Below are positions 26,838 through 36,115 of a stretch of 64,000 bases of DNA, one piece after another. The notes under the pieces were generated by a model. It had not been told where the DNA came from and made no database searches. It saw only the letters and a list, made by a program, of their open reading frames with translations. The stretch's first letter is position 1, and every line of letters begins with the position of its first letter. Source of the DNA: Pseudomonas fluorescens (GTDB lineage: Bacteria; Pseudomonadota; Gammaproteobacteria; Pseudomonadales; Pseudomonadaceae); NCBI RefSeq assembly GCF_902497625.1, contig NZ_CABVGX010000005.1, forward strand, positions 62,001-126,000. Reading direction: 5' to 3'. A program made the translations under genes and the position numbers.

Positions 26838-29800
26838 GTGCATCAGTTGGGGGACATCCTGAAACATTTATCCCGAGAGGAACTTGAGGCCGAGGTCGCG
26901 AGCCTTCGTCTGGCGCTTGGTGCTGCCAGACTTGAGGCGCAAATACCGCGCTCCGGCCGGGATGATTCCCTGCGCGACGACGCCGGGTCTGCAACGCTAG
27001 CCGCGGACACAGGCGCACACGGCAACCAGCGACCGCCAGGTGCCGTGCTGGCTGATCGACGCGCTTCGGCAAAAATTCAGGCGGAGCTGCAAGCCAGTCG
27101 CTCGGCCCTGGCCAGCAGTGAAGCGCGTCAGCGGGCAATCTTCGACAGCGCCATTGATTTTGCGATGATCCTGACCGACCCGAGTGGCAAGATCACCGAC
27201 TGGAACTCCGGCGCGACTCAGGTGATGGGCTGGACCGCGGAACAAATGCGTGGCCGTACCGCAGCGCGTTTTTTTACCCCGGAGGATCGCGCGGCCGGGC
27301 GAATCGAGCTGGAGATGGCCAGTGCGCTGCGCGACGGGCGAGCGTCCGATGAACGCTGGCACCTGCGTCAGGACGGGCAGCGCTTCTGGGCCTCTGGAGA
27401 GATGATGCCGCTTTGGGGTGACCACGCTATTCACCTCGGCTTCGTCAAGATTCTGCGCGACCGCACCAACGAGCACCTCGCGGGCCGCGCGATCGAAGAA
27501 GCCCAGGCGCGCTATCGGTTAGCCGTCAAAGCGACCAATGATGCGATCTGGGACTGGGATTTGACCTCCAATCGTGTGCAGTGGAACGACGCTCTCGAGC
27601 AGGCTTATGGTCATGCGCTGGCCAATATCGAAATGAACGGCGACTGGTGGATCGGGCAAATTCACCCGGACGATCAGCAGCGTATCCATGCTTCCATTCA
27701 CGCCGTAATCGATGGCAACGGCACTGCCTGGACCGAGGAATATCGCTTCCGGCGGGTTGACGGTTCGTACGCCGAAGTGCTTGATCGCGGCCACGTCATC
27801 CGCGACAAGGACGGCCGTGCGCTGCGTATGATCGGCGCGATGCTCGATTTGACGCGGGTACGCAGCACAGAAGCCGCGCTGCGGCAGAGCGAAGAACGTT
27901 TTCGCACGATTCTGGAAACCATCGAAGCGGCGTTCGCCATCGTGCAGGTCAAGTTTGATGCCGACGATCAGCCGGTGGACTATCGGTTCCTGGAAGCCAA
28001 CCCGGCTTTCGAGCGTCAGGCAGGTGTAAACCTGCGCGGCAAATGGGTGACTGAATTTGCCCCCGATCTTGAGCGTTTCTGGTTTGAAACCTATGGCCGC
28101 GTGGCCAAAACCGGCGTGCCGGCCAACTTCGAGAGCTATGCCAAGGCGTTTGGCCGCTGGTTTGACGTGCGCGCCGTGCCCGTGGGCGATCGCGCCGATC
28201 GTCAACTGGCGATTTTATTCAGTGACGTGACCGGACGCCGTGCTGACGAAGAACGTCTGCGCCAGAGTGAGATGATCGCTCGGGCGAACATCGAACGGGT
28301 CCAGCTCGCCCTTGCGGCAGGTGCGATCTTCGGCACGTGGCACTGGGATTTGACCAAAGACAGTTTCACCGTGGACGAGGCGTTTGCGCGGGCCTTTGGC
28401 CTCGATCCGGCCTTGGGTCACGAAGGTTTGAGTCTCGAGCAGGTCATTGCCACTGTCCACCCGGAGGATCAACCCGGGTTGAAGAGGGCAATCGATGAGG
28501 TGATTGCCCGCGGCGGCGCTTATGCCCACCAATACCGGGTGCGTCGCGCTGACGGCAAGTATTACTGGATCGAAGCCAACGGCCGCGTCGATCACGCTGA
28601 GGACGGCACGCCGACCAGTTTCCCGGGCGTCGTGATCGACGTTGAAGAGCGTCGCTCGGTAGAGGCGCAGCGTGACCGTGCCACCGCTGCATTGCGCTCG
28701 CTCAATGAAACCCTGGAACAGCGTGTCGCCGAGCGTACGTCGGAGTTGATGCAGGCCGAGGAAAAGTTGCGTCAGTCGCAGAAGATGGAGGCAGTCGGCC
28801 AACTGACGGGTGGCCTGGCCCATGATTTCAATAATCTTCTGGCCGGCATATCCGGTGCTCTGGAACTGATGGCCACGCGGATCAGTCAAGGGCGCTTTTC
28901 CGACGTTGATCGGTATTTGCAGACGGCACAAGGCGCCACCAGGCGGGCAGCCGCTTTGACGCATCGACTGCTGGCGTTCTCCCGGCGGCAAACCCTCGAT
29001 CCGCGACCGACCAATGTCAATGCATTGATCGAGGGCATGAGCGAGCTGATCCAGCGCACCGTAGGCCCCAGCATCCCATTGGAGACAGTCGGCGCAGAGG
29101 ATCTCTGGCCGGCATTGGTGGATCCCAGCCAGCTGGAAAATGCCCTGCTCAATCTGTGCATCAACTCACGTGATGCCATGCTCAACGGTGGGCGCATCAC
29201 CATCACCACTGCCAATCAGTGGGTGAGCGCGCAGGAGGCGCCAGCGCTGGACCTGCCGGCAGGCCAGTACCTGACGCTGTGTGTAAGCGACACCGGAACA
29301 GGTATGACGCCCGAGATCGTGGCGAAAGCGTTCGATCCTTTCTTCACCACCAAACCTATAGGGCAGGGCACCGGTCTCGGTCTTTCGATGATTTACGGCT
29401 TTGCCAAACAGTCAGGCGGCCAGGCGCGGATTTCTTCCGAGGTGGGACGCGGGACCACGATGTGTATTTACCTGCCGCGATATGTGGGTGACGCGAGTGT
29501 TCAGGAGCATGCCGAAAGCGCCAGTGCCCCCGCGGCTACAAACGTCGGTGAGACGATATTGGTGGTGGATGATGAGCACACAGTGCGCATGTTGCTGGTA
29601 GAGGTGCTGGAAGAATTGGGTTATTGCGTCATCGAAGCAGCGGACAGTGCTGAAGGACTCAAGGTCCTGCGTTCCGGCGTGCGTATTGATTTGCTGATAT
29701 CGGATGTAGGTTTGCCCGGTGGCATGAACGGGCGGCAGATGGCAGACGCCGCCCGGGAGGTTCGCCCTGGATTGAAGACGTTGTTCATTACGGGGTATGC

Positions 29801-29912
29801 AGAAACCGCTGCGATTGCTCAGGGCCACCTCGAGCCGGGGATGCATGTGCTGACCAAGCCGTTTGCTATTGACACGCTGGTTTCGCGGGTGCGCAGGTTG
29901 ATGGGCGAGTGA
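26838..29912 (+). CDS. Multi-PAS hybrid histidine kinase with receiver domain
   Basis: A 1024-residue cytoplasmic hybrid kinase. Coiled N-terminus, then four PAS-type domains (about 98-215, 225-342, 350-468, 485-605), a coiled linker, HisKA with phosphoacceptor H662 in GGLAHDFNN, HATPase (N-box 765-785, G-boxes near 818 and 843) and a receiver (905-1020) with acceptor D956. No transmembrane segment is seen. The start is GTG at 26838. No separate response regulator lies next to it; output may be through phosphotransfer. PAS ligands unknown. Confidence 0.92.
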   Translation: MHQLGDILKHLSREELEAEVASLRLALGAARLEAQIPRSGRDDSLRDDAGSATLAADTGAHGNQRPPGAVLADRRASAKIQAELQASRSALASSEARQRAIFDSAIDFAMILTDPSGKITDWNSGATQVMGWTAEQMRGRTAARFFTPEDRAAGRIELEMASALRDGRASDERWHLRQDGQRFWASGEMMPLWGDHAIHLGFVKILRDRTNEHLAGRAIEEAQARYRLAVKATNDAIWDWDLTSNRVQWNDALEQAYGHALANIEMNGDWWIGQIHPDDQQRIHASIHAVIDGNGTAWTEEYRFRRVDGSYAEVLDRGHVIRDKDGRALRMIGAMLDLTRVRSTEAALRQSEERFRTILETIEAAFAIVQVKFDADDQPVDYRFLEANPAFERQAGVNLRGKWVTEFAPDLERFWFETYGRVAKTGVPANFESYAKAFGRWFDVRAVPVGDRADRQLAILFSDVTGRRADEERLRQSEMIARANIERVQLALAAGAIFGTWHWDLTKDSFTVDEAFARAFGLDPALGHEGLSLEQVIATVHPEDQPGLKRAIDEVIARGGAYAHQYRVRRADGKYYWIEANGRVDHAEDGTPTSFPGVVIDVEERRSVEAQRDRATAALRSLNETLEQRVAERTSELMQAEEKLRQSQKMEAVGQLTGGLAHDFNNLLAGISGALELMATRISQGRFSDVDRYLQTAQGATRRAAALTHRLLAFSRRQTLDPRPTNVNALIEGMSELIQRTVGPSIPLETVGAEDLWPALVDPSQLENALLNLCINSRDAMLNGGRITITTANQWVSAQEAPALDLPAGQYLTLCVSDTGTGMTPEIVAKAFDPFFTTKPIGQGTGLGLSMIYGFAKQSGGQARISSEVGRGTTMCIYLPRYVGDASVQEHAESASAPAATNVGETILVVDDEHTVRMLLVEVLEELGYCVIEAADSAEGLKVLRSGVRIDLLISDVGLPGGMNGRQMADAAREVRPGLKTLFITGYAETAAIAQGHLEPGMHVLTKPFAIDTLVSRVRRLMGE

Positions 29913-29940
29913 GTGTGCGGATATTCCCAATCGCCGCAGA

Positions 29941-29961
29941 AGCCAGCTTGCTCGCGAAGGC
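29941..29961. repeat. Solitary REP element
   Basis: AGCCAGCTTGCTCGCGAAGG is a single copy of the GCTTGCTCGCGAAGG REP family just past the hybrid-kinase stop. Confidence 0.5.
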
Positions 29962-30016
29962 TGCCTCACATCCGTCCAGATCATGCAAATCCGCCATTAC
30001 CCGGCGGTTTTAAACA

Positions 30017-30271
30017 TCATTCAGCCTCAGAACGAACAATTCGTCCTGCCTTTACCTCGTCGGCATAACCGGCGAGCTTGATCTGCTCGTTACTCATCAG
30101 CTCGCAGATCTTCCTCAGCGCATCAACCTTTGCGCTACTGGATTCGCTGTCCGCCATGGCGGACAGTTGCACCACTGCCCAACCGATAATGGAGGCGGCG
30201 TCTTCGAGGTCATAAAACAATTCCTGCCGGGCAGTTCGGGGCCCCTGGAGGCCGGTTATCAAATCGGTCAT
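30017..30271 (-). CDS. Small hypothetical protein (84 residues)
   Basis: Predicted soluble and helical, no recognised domain. The N-terminal half (ARQELFYDLEDAASIIGWAVVQLSAMA) and C-terminal half (LRKICELMSNEQIKLAGYADEV) look like two amphipathic helices, as in small Pseudomonas proteins of unknown function. ATG at 30271. It begins 26 bp downstream of the TetR gene on the same strand and could be co-transcribed. Confidence 0.6.
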   Translation of the reverse strand: MTDLITGLQGPRTARQELFYDLEDAASIIGWAVVQLSAMADSESSSAKVDALRKICELMSNEQIKLAGYADEVKAGRIVRSEAE

Positions 30272-30297
30272 ATGTCAGTCCTATGGAACGGGATAGT

Positions 30298-30918
30298 TCA
30301 GTCCTGACCGCCCACTGCGCGCCATGCCGCTTGCGCAAGCTGTTGCCGGTGATCCTCAGGACTTCCTTTGACTCTCTGAGACAGCCAGGCCCGGCAATAA
30401 CTCTCCGCAGCACCGACGATGAGTGACGGCATTAATTCAAAGGGTAACTCCAGCAGGTCCCGGCGATGGGCGGGGTTGTTGAACCAGTCTTTCAGTTGAG
30501 CGTTTCGGCGCAGATTGGCTTCTTTGAGCTGATCGCTAAAACTGCTTTGCGCGACGGCAAAGCGCGCCTGGTACTGAAAGCGCGCCCAGTCCGGCTGACG
30601 GACGACCCAATCGACGTAGCTGTAGACCAATGCTTGAACCCATTCCTTGGTCGACGTGACCTCTGCAAGGTAGCTATCCCTAAGTTGTGCCTGGTCATCA
30701 AGAGCGGTCATGTACAGCGCGGCGACCAGCCCTTCCTTGTTTTGGAAATGATGATAGATGGCCCCAACGCTCATCTCGCTGTCTACGCGGATGTGATCAA
30801 TCGTGGTCGCTTCAATGCCCTGCTGGTTGAAAAGTGCCAGAGCACATTTGAGGATGTGCCGCTTGGATTCGGCACGACGCCCTGGATAGCAGCGCTCAAG
30901 CAGGTCATCAGGTTCCAT
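30298..30918 (-). CDS. TetR-family transcriptional regulator
   Basis: A 206-residue repressor with an N-terminal helix-turn-helix (about 14-60: KRHILKCALALFNQQGIEATTIDHIRVDSEMSVGAIYHHFQNKEGLV) and a divergent ligand domain. The ATG at 30918 is chosen; a TTG 12 codons upstream is possible. It faces the DUF4442 gene across a 145-bp gap that contains two tandem 17-bp operator-like palindromes, so it likely represses that gene and itself. Ligand unknown; acyl-CoA or fatty acid is a reasonable guess given the hotdog-fold target. Confidence 0.9.
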   Translation of the reverse strand: MEPDDLLERCYPGRRAESKRHILKCALALFNQQGIEATTIDHIRVDSEMSVGAIYHHFQNKEGLVAALYMTALDDQAQLRDSYLAEVTSTKEWVQALVYSYVDWVVRQPDWARFQYQARFAVAQSSFSDQLKEANLRRNAQLKDWFNNPAHRRDLLELPFELMPSLIVGAAESYCRAWLSQRVKGSPEDHRQQLAQAAWRAVGGQD

Positions 30919-30992
30919 TCTCAGCCCAGGCAAAAAAGAGCCATGGTAATTCAATCAATGGCAGGGCACGAGTGATTGACTGGCGAGCTTTT

Positions 30993-31027
30993 ACAGAATA
31001 ATGTTCTGTAACAGAGCAGTATTCTGT
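30993..31027. promoter_or_regulatory. Tandem TetR-type operator palindromes
   Basis: ACAGAATAATGTTCTGT (30993-31009) and ACAGAGCAGTATTCTGT (31011-31027) are two imperfect palindromes sharing ACAGA and TTCTGT arms, 18 bp apart, in the divergent tetR/DUF4442 promoter region. Confidence 0.65.
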
Positions 31028-31063
31028 TTATCTCTGTCAATTCACTTGAGCCCGAGGAATCCC

Positions 31064-31504
31064 ATGAGCCAGACTCTCAGCATGTATCAAAGCGCAGGCC
31101 CGTCCGCGTTCAGCAACATGGCCTGCCAGATGGCGCCGTATTTCGGCACCATCAATCCACAAATCTCGGTATTGAGCCCGGGTCGCAGTGAAGTGAAAGT
31201 GCCGTTCCGCAAGGAAATCACCAACCATCTGGCTTCAGTTCACGCCATTGCGCTGTGCAATGCGGCAGAACTTGCAGGCGGCATGATGACTGAGGTGTCC
31301 ATCCCGAGCGGCGCGCGCTGGATTCCAAAAGGCATGAGCGTTGAATACCTGGCCAAAGCCAGGACCTCCATTCATGCGATCGCAGATGGCAGCCTGATCG
31401 ACTGGGAGACGGCGGGTGACAAGGTTGTGCCGGTCGAGATTTTTGATGAGGGCGGGGTGAAGGTGTTTACAGCGCGCATCACCATGAACGTGAAAATCGG
31501 CTAA
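31064..31504 (+). CDS. DUF4442 hotdog-fold thioesterase-like protein
   Basis: A 146-residue single hotdog-domain protein of the DUF4442 group. HAIALCNAAELAGGMMTEVSIP (near 61-82) is the central helix region that carries the catalytic acid in active members. Length and PQISVLSPGRSEVKVPFRKEITNHL match the family. Start ATG at 31064 follows GAGG. Divergent from the TetR gene and probably repressed by it. Acyl-CoA thioesterase activity is inferred from fold only. Confidence 0.85.
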   Translation: MSQTLSMYQSAGPSAFSNMACQMAPYFGTINPQISVLSPGRSEVKVPFRKEITNHLASVHAIALCNAAELAGGMMTEVSIPSGARWIPKGMSVEYLAKARTSIHAIADGSLIDWETAGDKVVPVEIFDEGGVKVFTARITMNVKIG

Positions 31505-31573
31505 GCAGTTCCGCGTCAGGCCGGAAATCGGCGATGGTATGCTCGGGCAATCTGACTCATCAAGGAGGGGGCA

Positions 31574-32443
31574 ATGGATCGTTTGTCTCATTTGCTTTCG
31601 CGCTTCGGCGTGCGGGCCAATCTGTTCTACAACGGCGATCTGTGCGGTTTGTCATCTTACGATGACGCTGAGCGGCGAGGTTATGTCCATCTGCTCCAGG
31701 CCGGCAGCGTGACGCTGTTACGTCCCGATAGCAAGGATTTGCAGATTACTCGTCCCACTCTGATTTTCATGCCACGCCCCACCAAGCATCAATTGCTTGC
31801 GGCGGAGTCTGATGGCGCAAGGTTGTTGTGCGCCTCCATGGAGTTTGGGGGCGGGATTGATAATCCGTTGTCCACTTCACTTCCGGACTGTCTGGTGCTC
31901 GCTCTCGATGATCTGCCCATGCTGGAAGATACATTGAGATGGATGTTCGCCGAGGCAGCCAATGTGCATTGTGGAAGGGAGGCCGCGCTTGATCGCCTGT
32001 TTGAACTCTTGATCATCCTGTTGCTTCGTCATCTGCTCGATCATCACCAGTTGCGGGCCGGAATGATGGCAGGGCTGGCCGACACGCGGCTGGTCCGGTC
32101 ACTTTTGCAGATGCATGACTCACCCGAACGTGCCTGGTCGATAGCGGAGTTGGCCAGCGAGTCAAATATGTCACGCGCCGCGTATGCGCTGCATTTCAAG
32201 AATGTCATTGGGCAGACGCCGGCTGATTATCTGTTGAGTTGGCGAATCAGTCTGGCTCAGAAGCTAATGCGAGAAGGGCGCTCGATAACGCTGATTGCAG
32301 CTCAAGTCGGCTACGAAAGCCCTACGGCACTGTCTCGTGCATTCAGACGCAAGACGGGGTTGAGCCCTCGCGACTGGATGAAAGATCTGGCGGGGGCAAA
32401 TGAAGGCAGGTTGACCCAAGGCATCAGTGCCTTGGGCCATTGA
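31574..32443 (+). CDS. AraC-family regulator, RclR-like
   Basis: A 289-residue regulator with an N-terminal cupin domain (about 1-110) and a C-terminal AraC double helix-turn-helix (170-275, WSIAELASESNMSRAAYALHFK and ITLIAAQVGYESPTALSRAFRRK). It resembles E. coli RclR in architecture, and Cys24 and Cys86 lie close to the two redox-sensing cysteines (21 and 89) of RclR. AAGGAGGGGG gives a strong ribosome site. The convergent neighbour is an RclC-like DUF417 gene, which supports a reactive-chlorine or oxidant response role (inferred). Confidence 0.85.
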   Translation: MDRLSHLLSRFGVRANLFYNGDLCGLSSYDDAERRGYVHLLQAGSVTLLRPDSKDLQITRPTLIFMPRPTKHQLLAAESDGARLLCASMEFGGGIDNPLSTSLPDCLVLALDDLPMLEDTLRWMFAEAANVHCGREAALDRLFELLIILLLRHLLDHHQLRAGMMAGLADTRLVRSLLQMHDSPERAWSIAELASESNMSRAAYALHFKNVIGQTPADYLLSWRISLAQKLMREGRSITLIAAQVGYESPTALSRAFRRKTGLSPRDWMKDLAGANEGRLTQGISALGH

Positions 32444-32452
32444 ACGAGCAAC

Positions 32453-32971
32453 TTATGCATTGGCTTTACGGTTTTCCAGTTCTACCAGCGAATGACCGGC
32501 AACAAATACCGAAGCAGCAAGCAAACCCAAATCCTTGAGCAGAAACTGGCCTGGCATCACGGAAATCGCCGGGAAGCCCAAGCCAGGCTCAATGACGCCC
32601 GGGGTGGAGAACATGAAGGTAAGGGTCGTGAAGAACAGGCCAGCGGACAATGCACCCCCTGTCAGCGACAGTTTCGGCGAAAGCAAACGGCCTGCAATCA
32701 GAACGCCGATCGATATCTCCAATAGGCCGAGCAGGCTGGAGAAGATGTCAACCGAGAAAATGCCATAGACCCAACCCAGAAACGGACTGTTGCTGACCAG
32801 TGGAACCAGTCCTGCCGCTTCGTAGTGGGTGAATTTCATGCCTCCAAACCAGAAGTAGATGACGGCAAGCGCAAAGTAGGCGCTGTAGATACCTGTCTCC
32901 ATGGTTCTGGTGCCGAGCGTGGAGTGTGCCAGTGCGCTTGATTTTGCATTTCCGATGCTTGAGGTTTTCAT
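32453..32971 (-). CDS. DUF417/YkgB (RclC-like) inner-membrane protein
   Basis: A 172-residue protein with four hydrophobic segments. Typical family sequence is seen in YFWFGGMKFTHYEAAGLVPLVSNSPFLGWVYG and the closing LLKDLGLLAASVFVAG. RclC of E. coli belongs to this family and is induced by reactive chlorine. The start at 32971 (MKTSSIGN) was chosen; a longer frame to 33043 lacks a ribosome site. Convergent with the RclR-like gene, 9 bp between stops. Confidence 0.87.
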   Translation of the reverse strand: MKTSSIGNAKSSALAHSTLGTRTMETGIYSAYFALAVIYFWFGGMKFTHYEAAGLVPLVSNSPFLGWVYGIFSVDIFSSLLGLLEISIGVLIAGRLLSPKLSLTGGALSAGLFFTTLTFMFSTPGVIEPGLGFPAISVMPGQFLLKDLGLLAASVFVAGHSLVELENRKANA

Positions 32972-33169
32972 GGCTGAAATTCCAGTAGTGAGTGAGCAGA
33001 CGGTTGGGCTGCCTAACGCCGTATGCGTTGGGAATGAGCCCATTGTGGTCTGTGTTGCTCATCAGCTGGCAGCAGAAGATATTGGGTTCGGTGCAGATCG
33101 TCTTGAGCTGGCCGGTCGGGTGGAGGACATGTCGAGGGCGCAGTCACTTGACACCAAGGAAGACTGCCA

Positions 33170-33467
33170 TTACCAATACGCACCCTCATCACGCCGATAC
33201 AAAACGCTGAAATGGTTCTGCGAGTACCGGGCCGAACGGTGCAGACCGCCATCGGCGTGGTAGGCGGTTTCGCCGCTGTAGTCGCCGGTGAATTTGATGC
33301 CGTCCTGATCCATCTGGTGGCGTAGCCCCCCCAATCACCGGTCAGGGTATGGCGGGTCAGAAGGTTCGAATCGGTATTGGCGAAGGCGGGCAGGGTGGCG
33401 CTGCAGGTCAGGCCCAGCAGCAAGCCGTTGAGCCAGCCCGCATGAGAAAAGCGGCAGCCAAAAACAT
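33170..33467 (-). pseudogene. oprB: Remnant of an OprB-type carbohydrate porin gene
   Basis: Reading on the minus strand, a signal-peptide-like LLLGLTCSATLPAFA is followed by TRHTLTGDWGG, the start of mature OprB porins. A frameshift at about 33330 is needed to continue into LRHQMDQDGIKFTGDYSGETAYHADGG and ARYSQ, and the frame then stops at 33170 after about 60 residues, whereas the porin has about 400. The remainder of the gene is deleted. It lies immediately downstream of gcd, where an oprB gene is often found, so it is a decayed partner of the glucose uptake/oxidation pair. Confidence 0.72.
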
Positions 33468-33508
33468 GTGAGTCTTCCCGGTGGAATCTGGAATGATTTC
33501 GCAAAGCG

Positions 33509-33562
33509 GCGCGGCACCCGCAGGTGCCGCGCACAGAGAGATTGCCCGCCGGTGAGGCGGGC
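33509..33562 (-). terminator. Two hairpins downstream of gcd
   Basis: GCCCGCC...GGCGGGC (33544-33562) and GCGCGGCACC...GGTGCCGCGC (33509-33532, perfect 10-bp stem) lie between gcd and the oprB remnant. Neither has a T-run, so they may act as processing or Rho-assisted signals. Confidence 0.4.
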
Positions 33563-33570
33563 GCAGCGGG

Positions 33571-35976
33571 TTACGGCAAGGCGTAAGCCATCACGTAGTC
33601 GCCACGATCAGTCGACTGGCGCGCGCCGCCGGCAGTGATGACGATGTACTGTTTGCCGGTCTTTGGTGAGACGTAAGTCATCGGACCGCCCTGACTGCCC
33701 ACTGGCAGGCGCGACTTCCAGACTTCCTCGCCATTACCGCTATTGAAGGCACGCAGGTAGAAGTCCTGAGTGCCGGCGATGAAGATCAAGCCACCTTGCG
33801 TCGACAGGGTGCCCCCGAGGGTCGGCAGACCGACCTTGATCGGCAAGTGCATTCGGATGCCCAGCGGCCCAGTGTCTTCCACGGTGCCAACGGGGACTTG
33901 CCAGGCAACTTTCTGCGTCTTCATGTCGATGGCAGTCAGGGTGCCGAACGGTGGGGCCTGGCACGGAATACCAGCCACCGACAGGAAGCGGTTTTTGTTC
34001 ACCGCATAGGGTGTGCCTTTGAGCGGCACGGCCCCCATCCCGGTGTTCAGCGATTCACCACCGGACGCGGCCTGGCCCTTGTTCTGCGAGGGGATCATCT
34101 GAATCCACAGGCCCAGGCGCATGTCATTGACGAAGATGAAGCCATGCACCGGATCAGTGGAGATGCTGCCCCAGTTCATGCCGCCCAGCGAGCCTGGGAA
34201 ACTCAAGGATTTGTCGGTGCCCGGCGCGGTGTACAAGCCGTCGTAACGCATGCTTTTGAAATCGATGCGGCAGAGCAATTGGTCGTACGGCGTGGCACCC
34301 CACATGTCGGATTCGGTCAAGTGCTGCGCACCGATCTGCGGCATGCCCAGCGATTTTGGCTGGGTCGGCGAGTACGGTTCGTTGGGGATGTTTGCGGGCT
34401 TGACCGGCACTTCCTTAACGTCGGTCAGCGGTTTGCCGGTAGCACGGTCGAGCACGTAAATCTGCCCGGCCTTGGTACCGATGACCAGTGCAGGGACACT
34501 TTTCCCATCCTTGGTGAAGTCGATCAGGCTCGGCTGCATCGGCAGATCGAAATCCCACAGGTCATTGTGAACGGTCTGGAAAACCCAGCGTTCTTCACCG
34601 CTGCTCGCGTCCAGTGCGAGGATCGACGCGCCGTAGGTGTGATCCAGCTTGCTGCGCTCCACACCATAGATGTCGGTGGACGAACTGCCCATCGGCAGGA
34701 ACACCGTGTTGGTCCCCGCGTCATAGGACATTGGCGCCCAGCTGTTCGGCGTGCTGCGCACATAGGTGCTGCCGTCTGCCGGCGCCTGTTTATCCTGCGG
34801 ATTGCCCGGGTCGAAGGCCCAACGCATGGCGCCGGTGATGACGTCAAAGCCGCGAATCACACCACCCGGCATGTCGCTCTGCACGTTGTCGGCGACACGG
34901 CCTCCCACCACAACCGTCGTGCCCGCCATCAGCGGTGGAGACGACAACTGATAATAGCTGTCAGGCACATCACCCAGACCCGCCTTCAGATCAACCTGGC
35001 CGTTGCTTCCGAAGCCCTGGCAGAACTCGCCGGTGTCAGCATCGACCGCGATCAGGCGCGCATCAATGGTGTTGGTCAGCAAGCGACGCTGGCAATTGGC
35101 GGCCGGCGCTGGCTGGGCTTCGATGATGGTCGAATTGGCGGGTTGAGCGATGGCGGTGGTGGCGTCGAAGTACGCCATGCCGCGGCATCGCTGCCAGACT
35201 TTCGACTGCGCGTTGATCGGGTTTTTCCATAGCTCTTTACCGCTGTCGGCATCGAGCGCGATCAAGTTGTTGTGCGGCGTGCAGATGAACACCTTGTTAC
35301 CGACCTGCAACGGTGTGAGCTGGTCTTCGGCGCCGTTGCCATCGCTTTCAGCGACGTCACCCGTGTGATAAGTCCACGCCACTTTCAGCTTGTCGACGTT
35401 GCCACGATTGATTTGATCCAATGCGGCGAAGCGGCTGCCACCTTCGGTATTGCCGTAGTGGGCCCAGTCCTTTTGCGCTTTGGCCGGCTCGACCGGCGTC
35501 AGTCCCGGGCCTGTTCCGGTCGCGGCGACTGTCGGATGTGCAACGAACATGTTGCCCGCAGCCACCGCCAGCCCGATCGCCAGTACAGCAGCGATGCCAT
35601 AGGCGCCACGACCTGGAACGCCACCGTTTGCACGCTTGAGCAGTGGATAGACCAACGTCACGGCCAGGCCGATCGCGCTGAACATGAACAGGCGCGAGAA
35701 CACCGGCCAGAACACCAGACCCGCATCGCTGATGGCCCAAATGGCTGTGCCCACCAGAAATGCAGCAAACAGCCAGGCACCTGCCGGTTTGAAGCGGGCG
35801 ATCAGCAGACCGCAAGTGGTCATGACCAAGCCGCCTATCAGGAAATACCAGGAACCTCCCAGACTGACCAATTTAACGCCGCCTGCAGCCAGTGCCAAAC
35901 CGAGGAGGGCGATGATCACGCCCAGCCCGACCAGGATGAATTTTGATATGCCCGAGAGGCGTTGACTCTGCTTCAC
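33571..35976 (-). CDS. gcd: PQQ-dependent membrane-bound glucose dehydrogenase
   Basis: An 801-residue quinoprotein oxidising glucose to gluconolactone in the periplasm and passing electrons to ubiquinone. Residues 1-150 hold five transmembrane segments and 160-801 the eight-bladed PQQ propeller, beginning KDWAHYGNTEGGSRFAALDQINRGNV; WVFQTVHNDLWDFDLPMQPS is the PQQ-pocket region. Length equals the family norm. The promoter region upstream is AT-rich and has a palindrome. It is followed by two hairpins and a decayed oprB. No defect is visible in gcd itself. Confidence 0.96.
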   Translation of the reverse strand: MKQSQRLSGISKFILVGLGVIIALLGLALAAGGVKLVSLGGSWYFLIGGLVMTTCGLLIARFKPAGAWLFAAFLVGTAIWAISDAGLVFWPVFSRLFMFSAIGLAVTLVYPLLKRANGGVPGRGAYGIAAVLAIGLAVAAGNMFVAHPTVAATGTGPGLTPVEPAKAQKDWAHYGNTEGGSRFAALDQINRGNVDKLKVAWTYHTGDVAESDGNGAEDQLTPLQVGNKVFICTPHNNLIALDADSGKELWKNPINAQSKVWQRCRGMAYFDATTAIAQPANSTIIEAQPAPAANCQRRLLTNTIDARLIAVDADTGEFCQGFGSNGQVDLKAGLGDVPDSYYQLSSPPLMAGTTVVVGGRVADNVQSDMPGGVIRGFDVITGAMRWAFDPGNPQDKQAPADGSTYVRSTPNSWAPMSYDAGTNTVFLPMGSSSTDIYGVERSKLDHTYGASILALDASSGEERWVFQTVHNDLWDFDLPMQPSLIDFTKDGKSVPALVIGTKAGQIYVLDRATGKPLTDVKEVPVKPANIPNEPYSPTQPKSLGMPQIGAQHLTESDMWGATPYDQLLCRIDFKSMRYDGLYTAPGTDKSLSFPGSLGGMNWGSISTDPVHGFIFVNDMRLGLWIQMIPSQNKGQAASGGESLNTGMGAVPLKGTPYAVNKNRFLSVAGIPCQAPPFGTLTAIDMKTQKVAWQVPVGTVEDTGPLGIRMHLPIKVGLPTLGGTLSTQGGLIFIAGTQDFYLRAFNSGNGEEVWKSRLPVGSQGGPMTYVSPKTGKQYIVITAGGARQSTDRGDYVMAYALP

Positions 35977-36019
35977 GTTGAATGTCCCGTTGAAATGATG
36001 TGAGCATTATATAGATAGC

Positions 36020-36033
36020 TAACTACCTAGTTA
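36020..36033. promoter_or_regulatory. Palindrome in the gcd promoter region (TAACTA-CC-TAGTTA)
   Basis: 6-bp perfect arms in an AT-rich stretch 44 bp upstream of the gcd start; such arms resemble MarR-type operators. Regulator not identified. Confidence 0.45.
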
Positions 36034-36115
36034 AATCATAAATTAAGTATAGATCTACTATTTCGCAGCTTCACCGCGCTTGACCGCGACGTGCGCGCAT
36101 GAGGGATTTGCAGAG

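Noticed and set aside
33796..35232. 478-codon plus-strand frame
   Set aside because: Antisense shadow of gcd with His/Arg-rich, domain-free translation.
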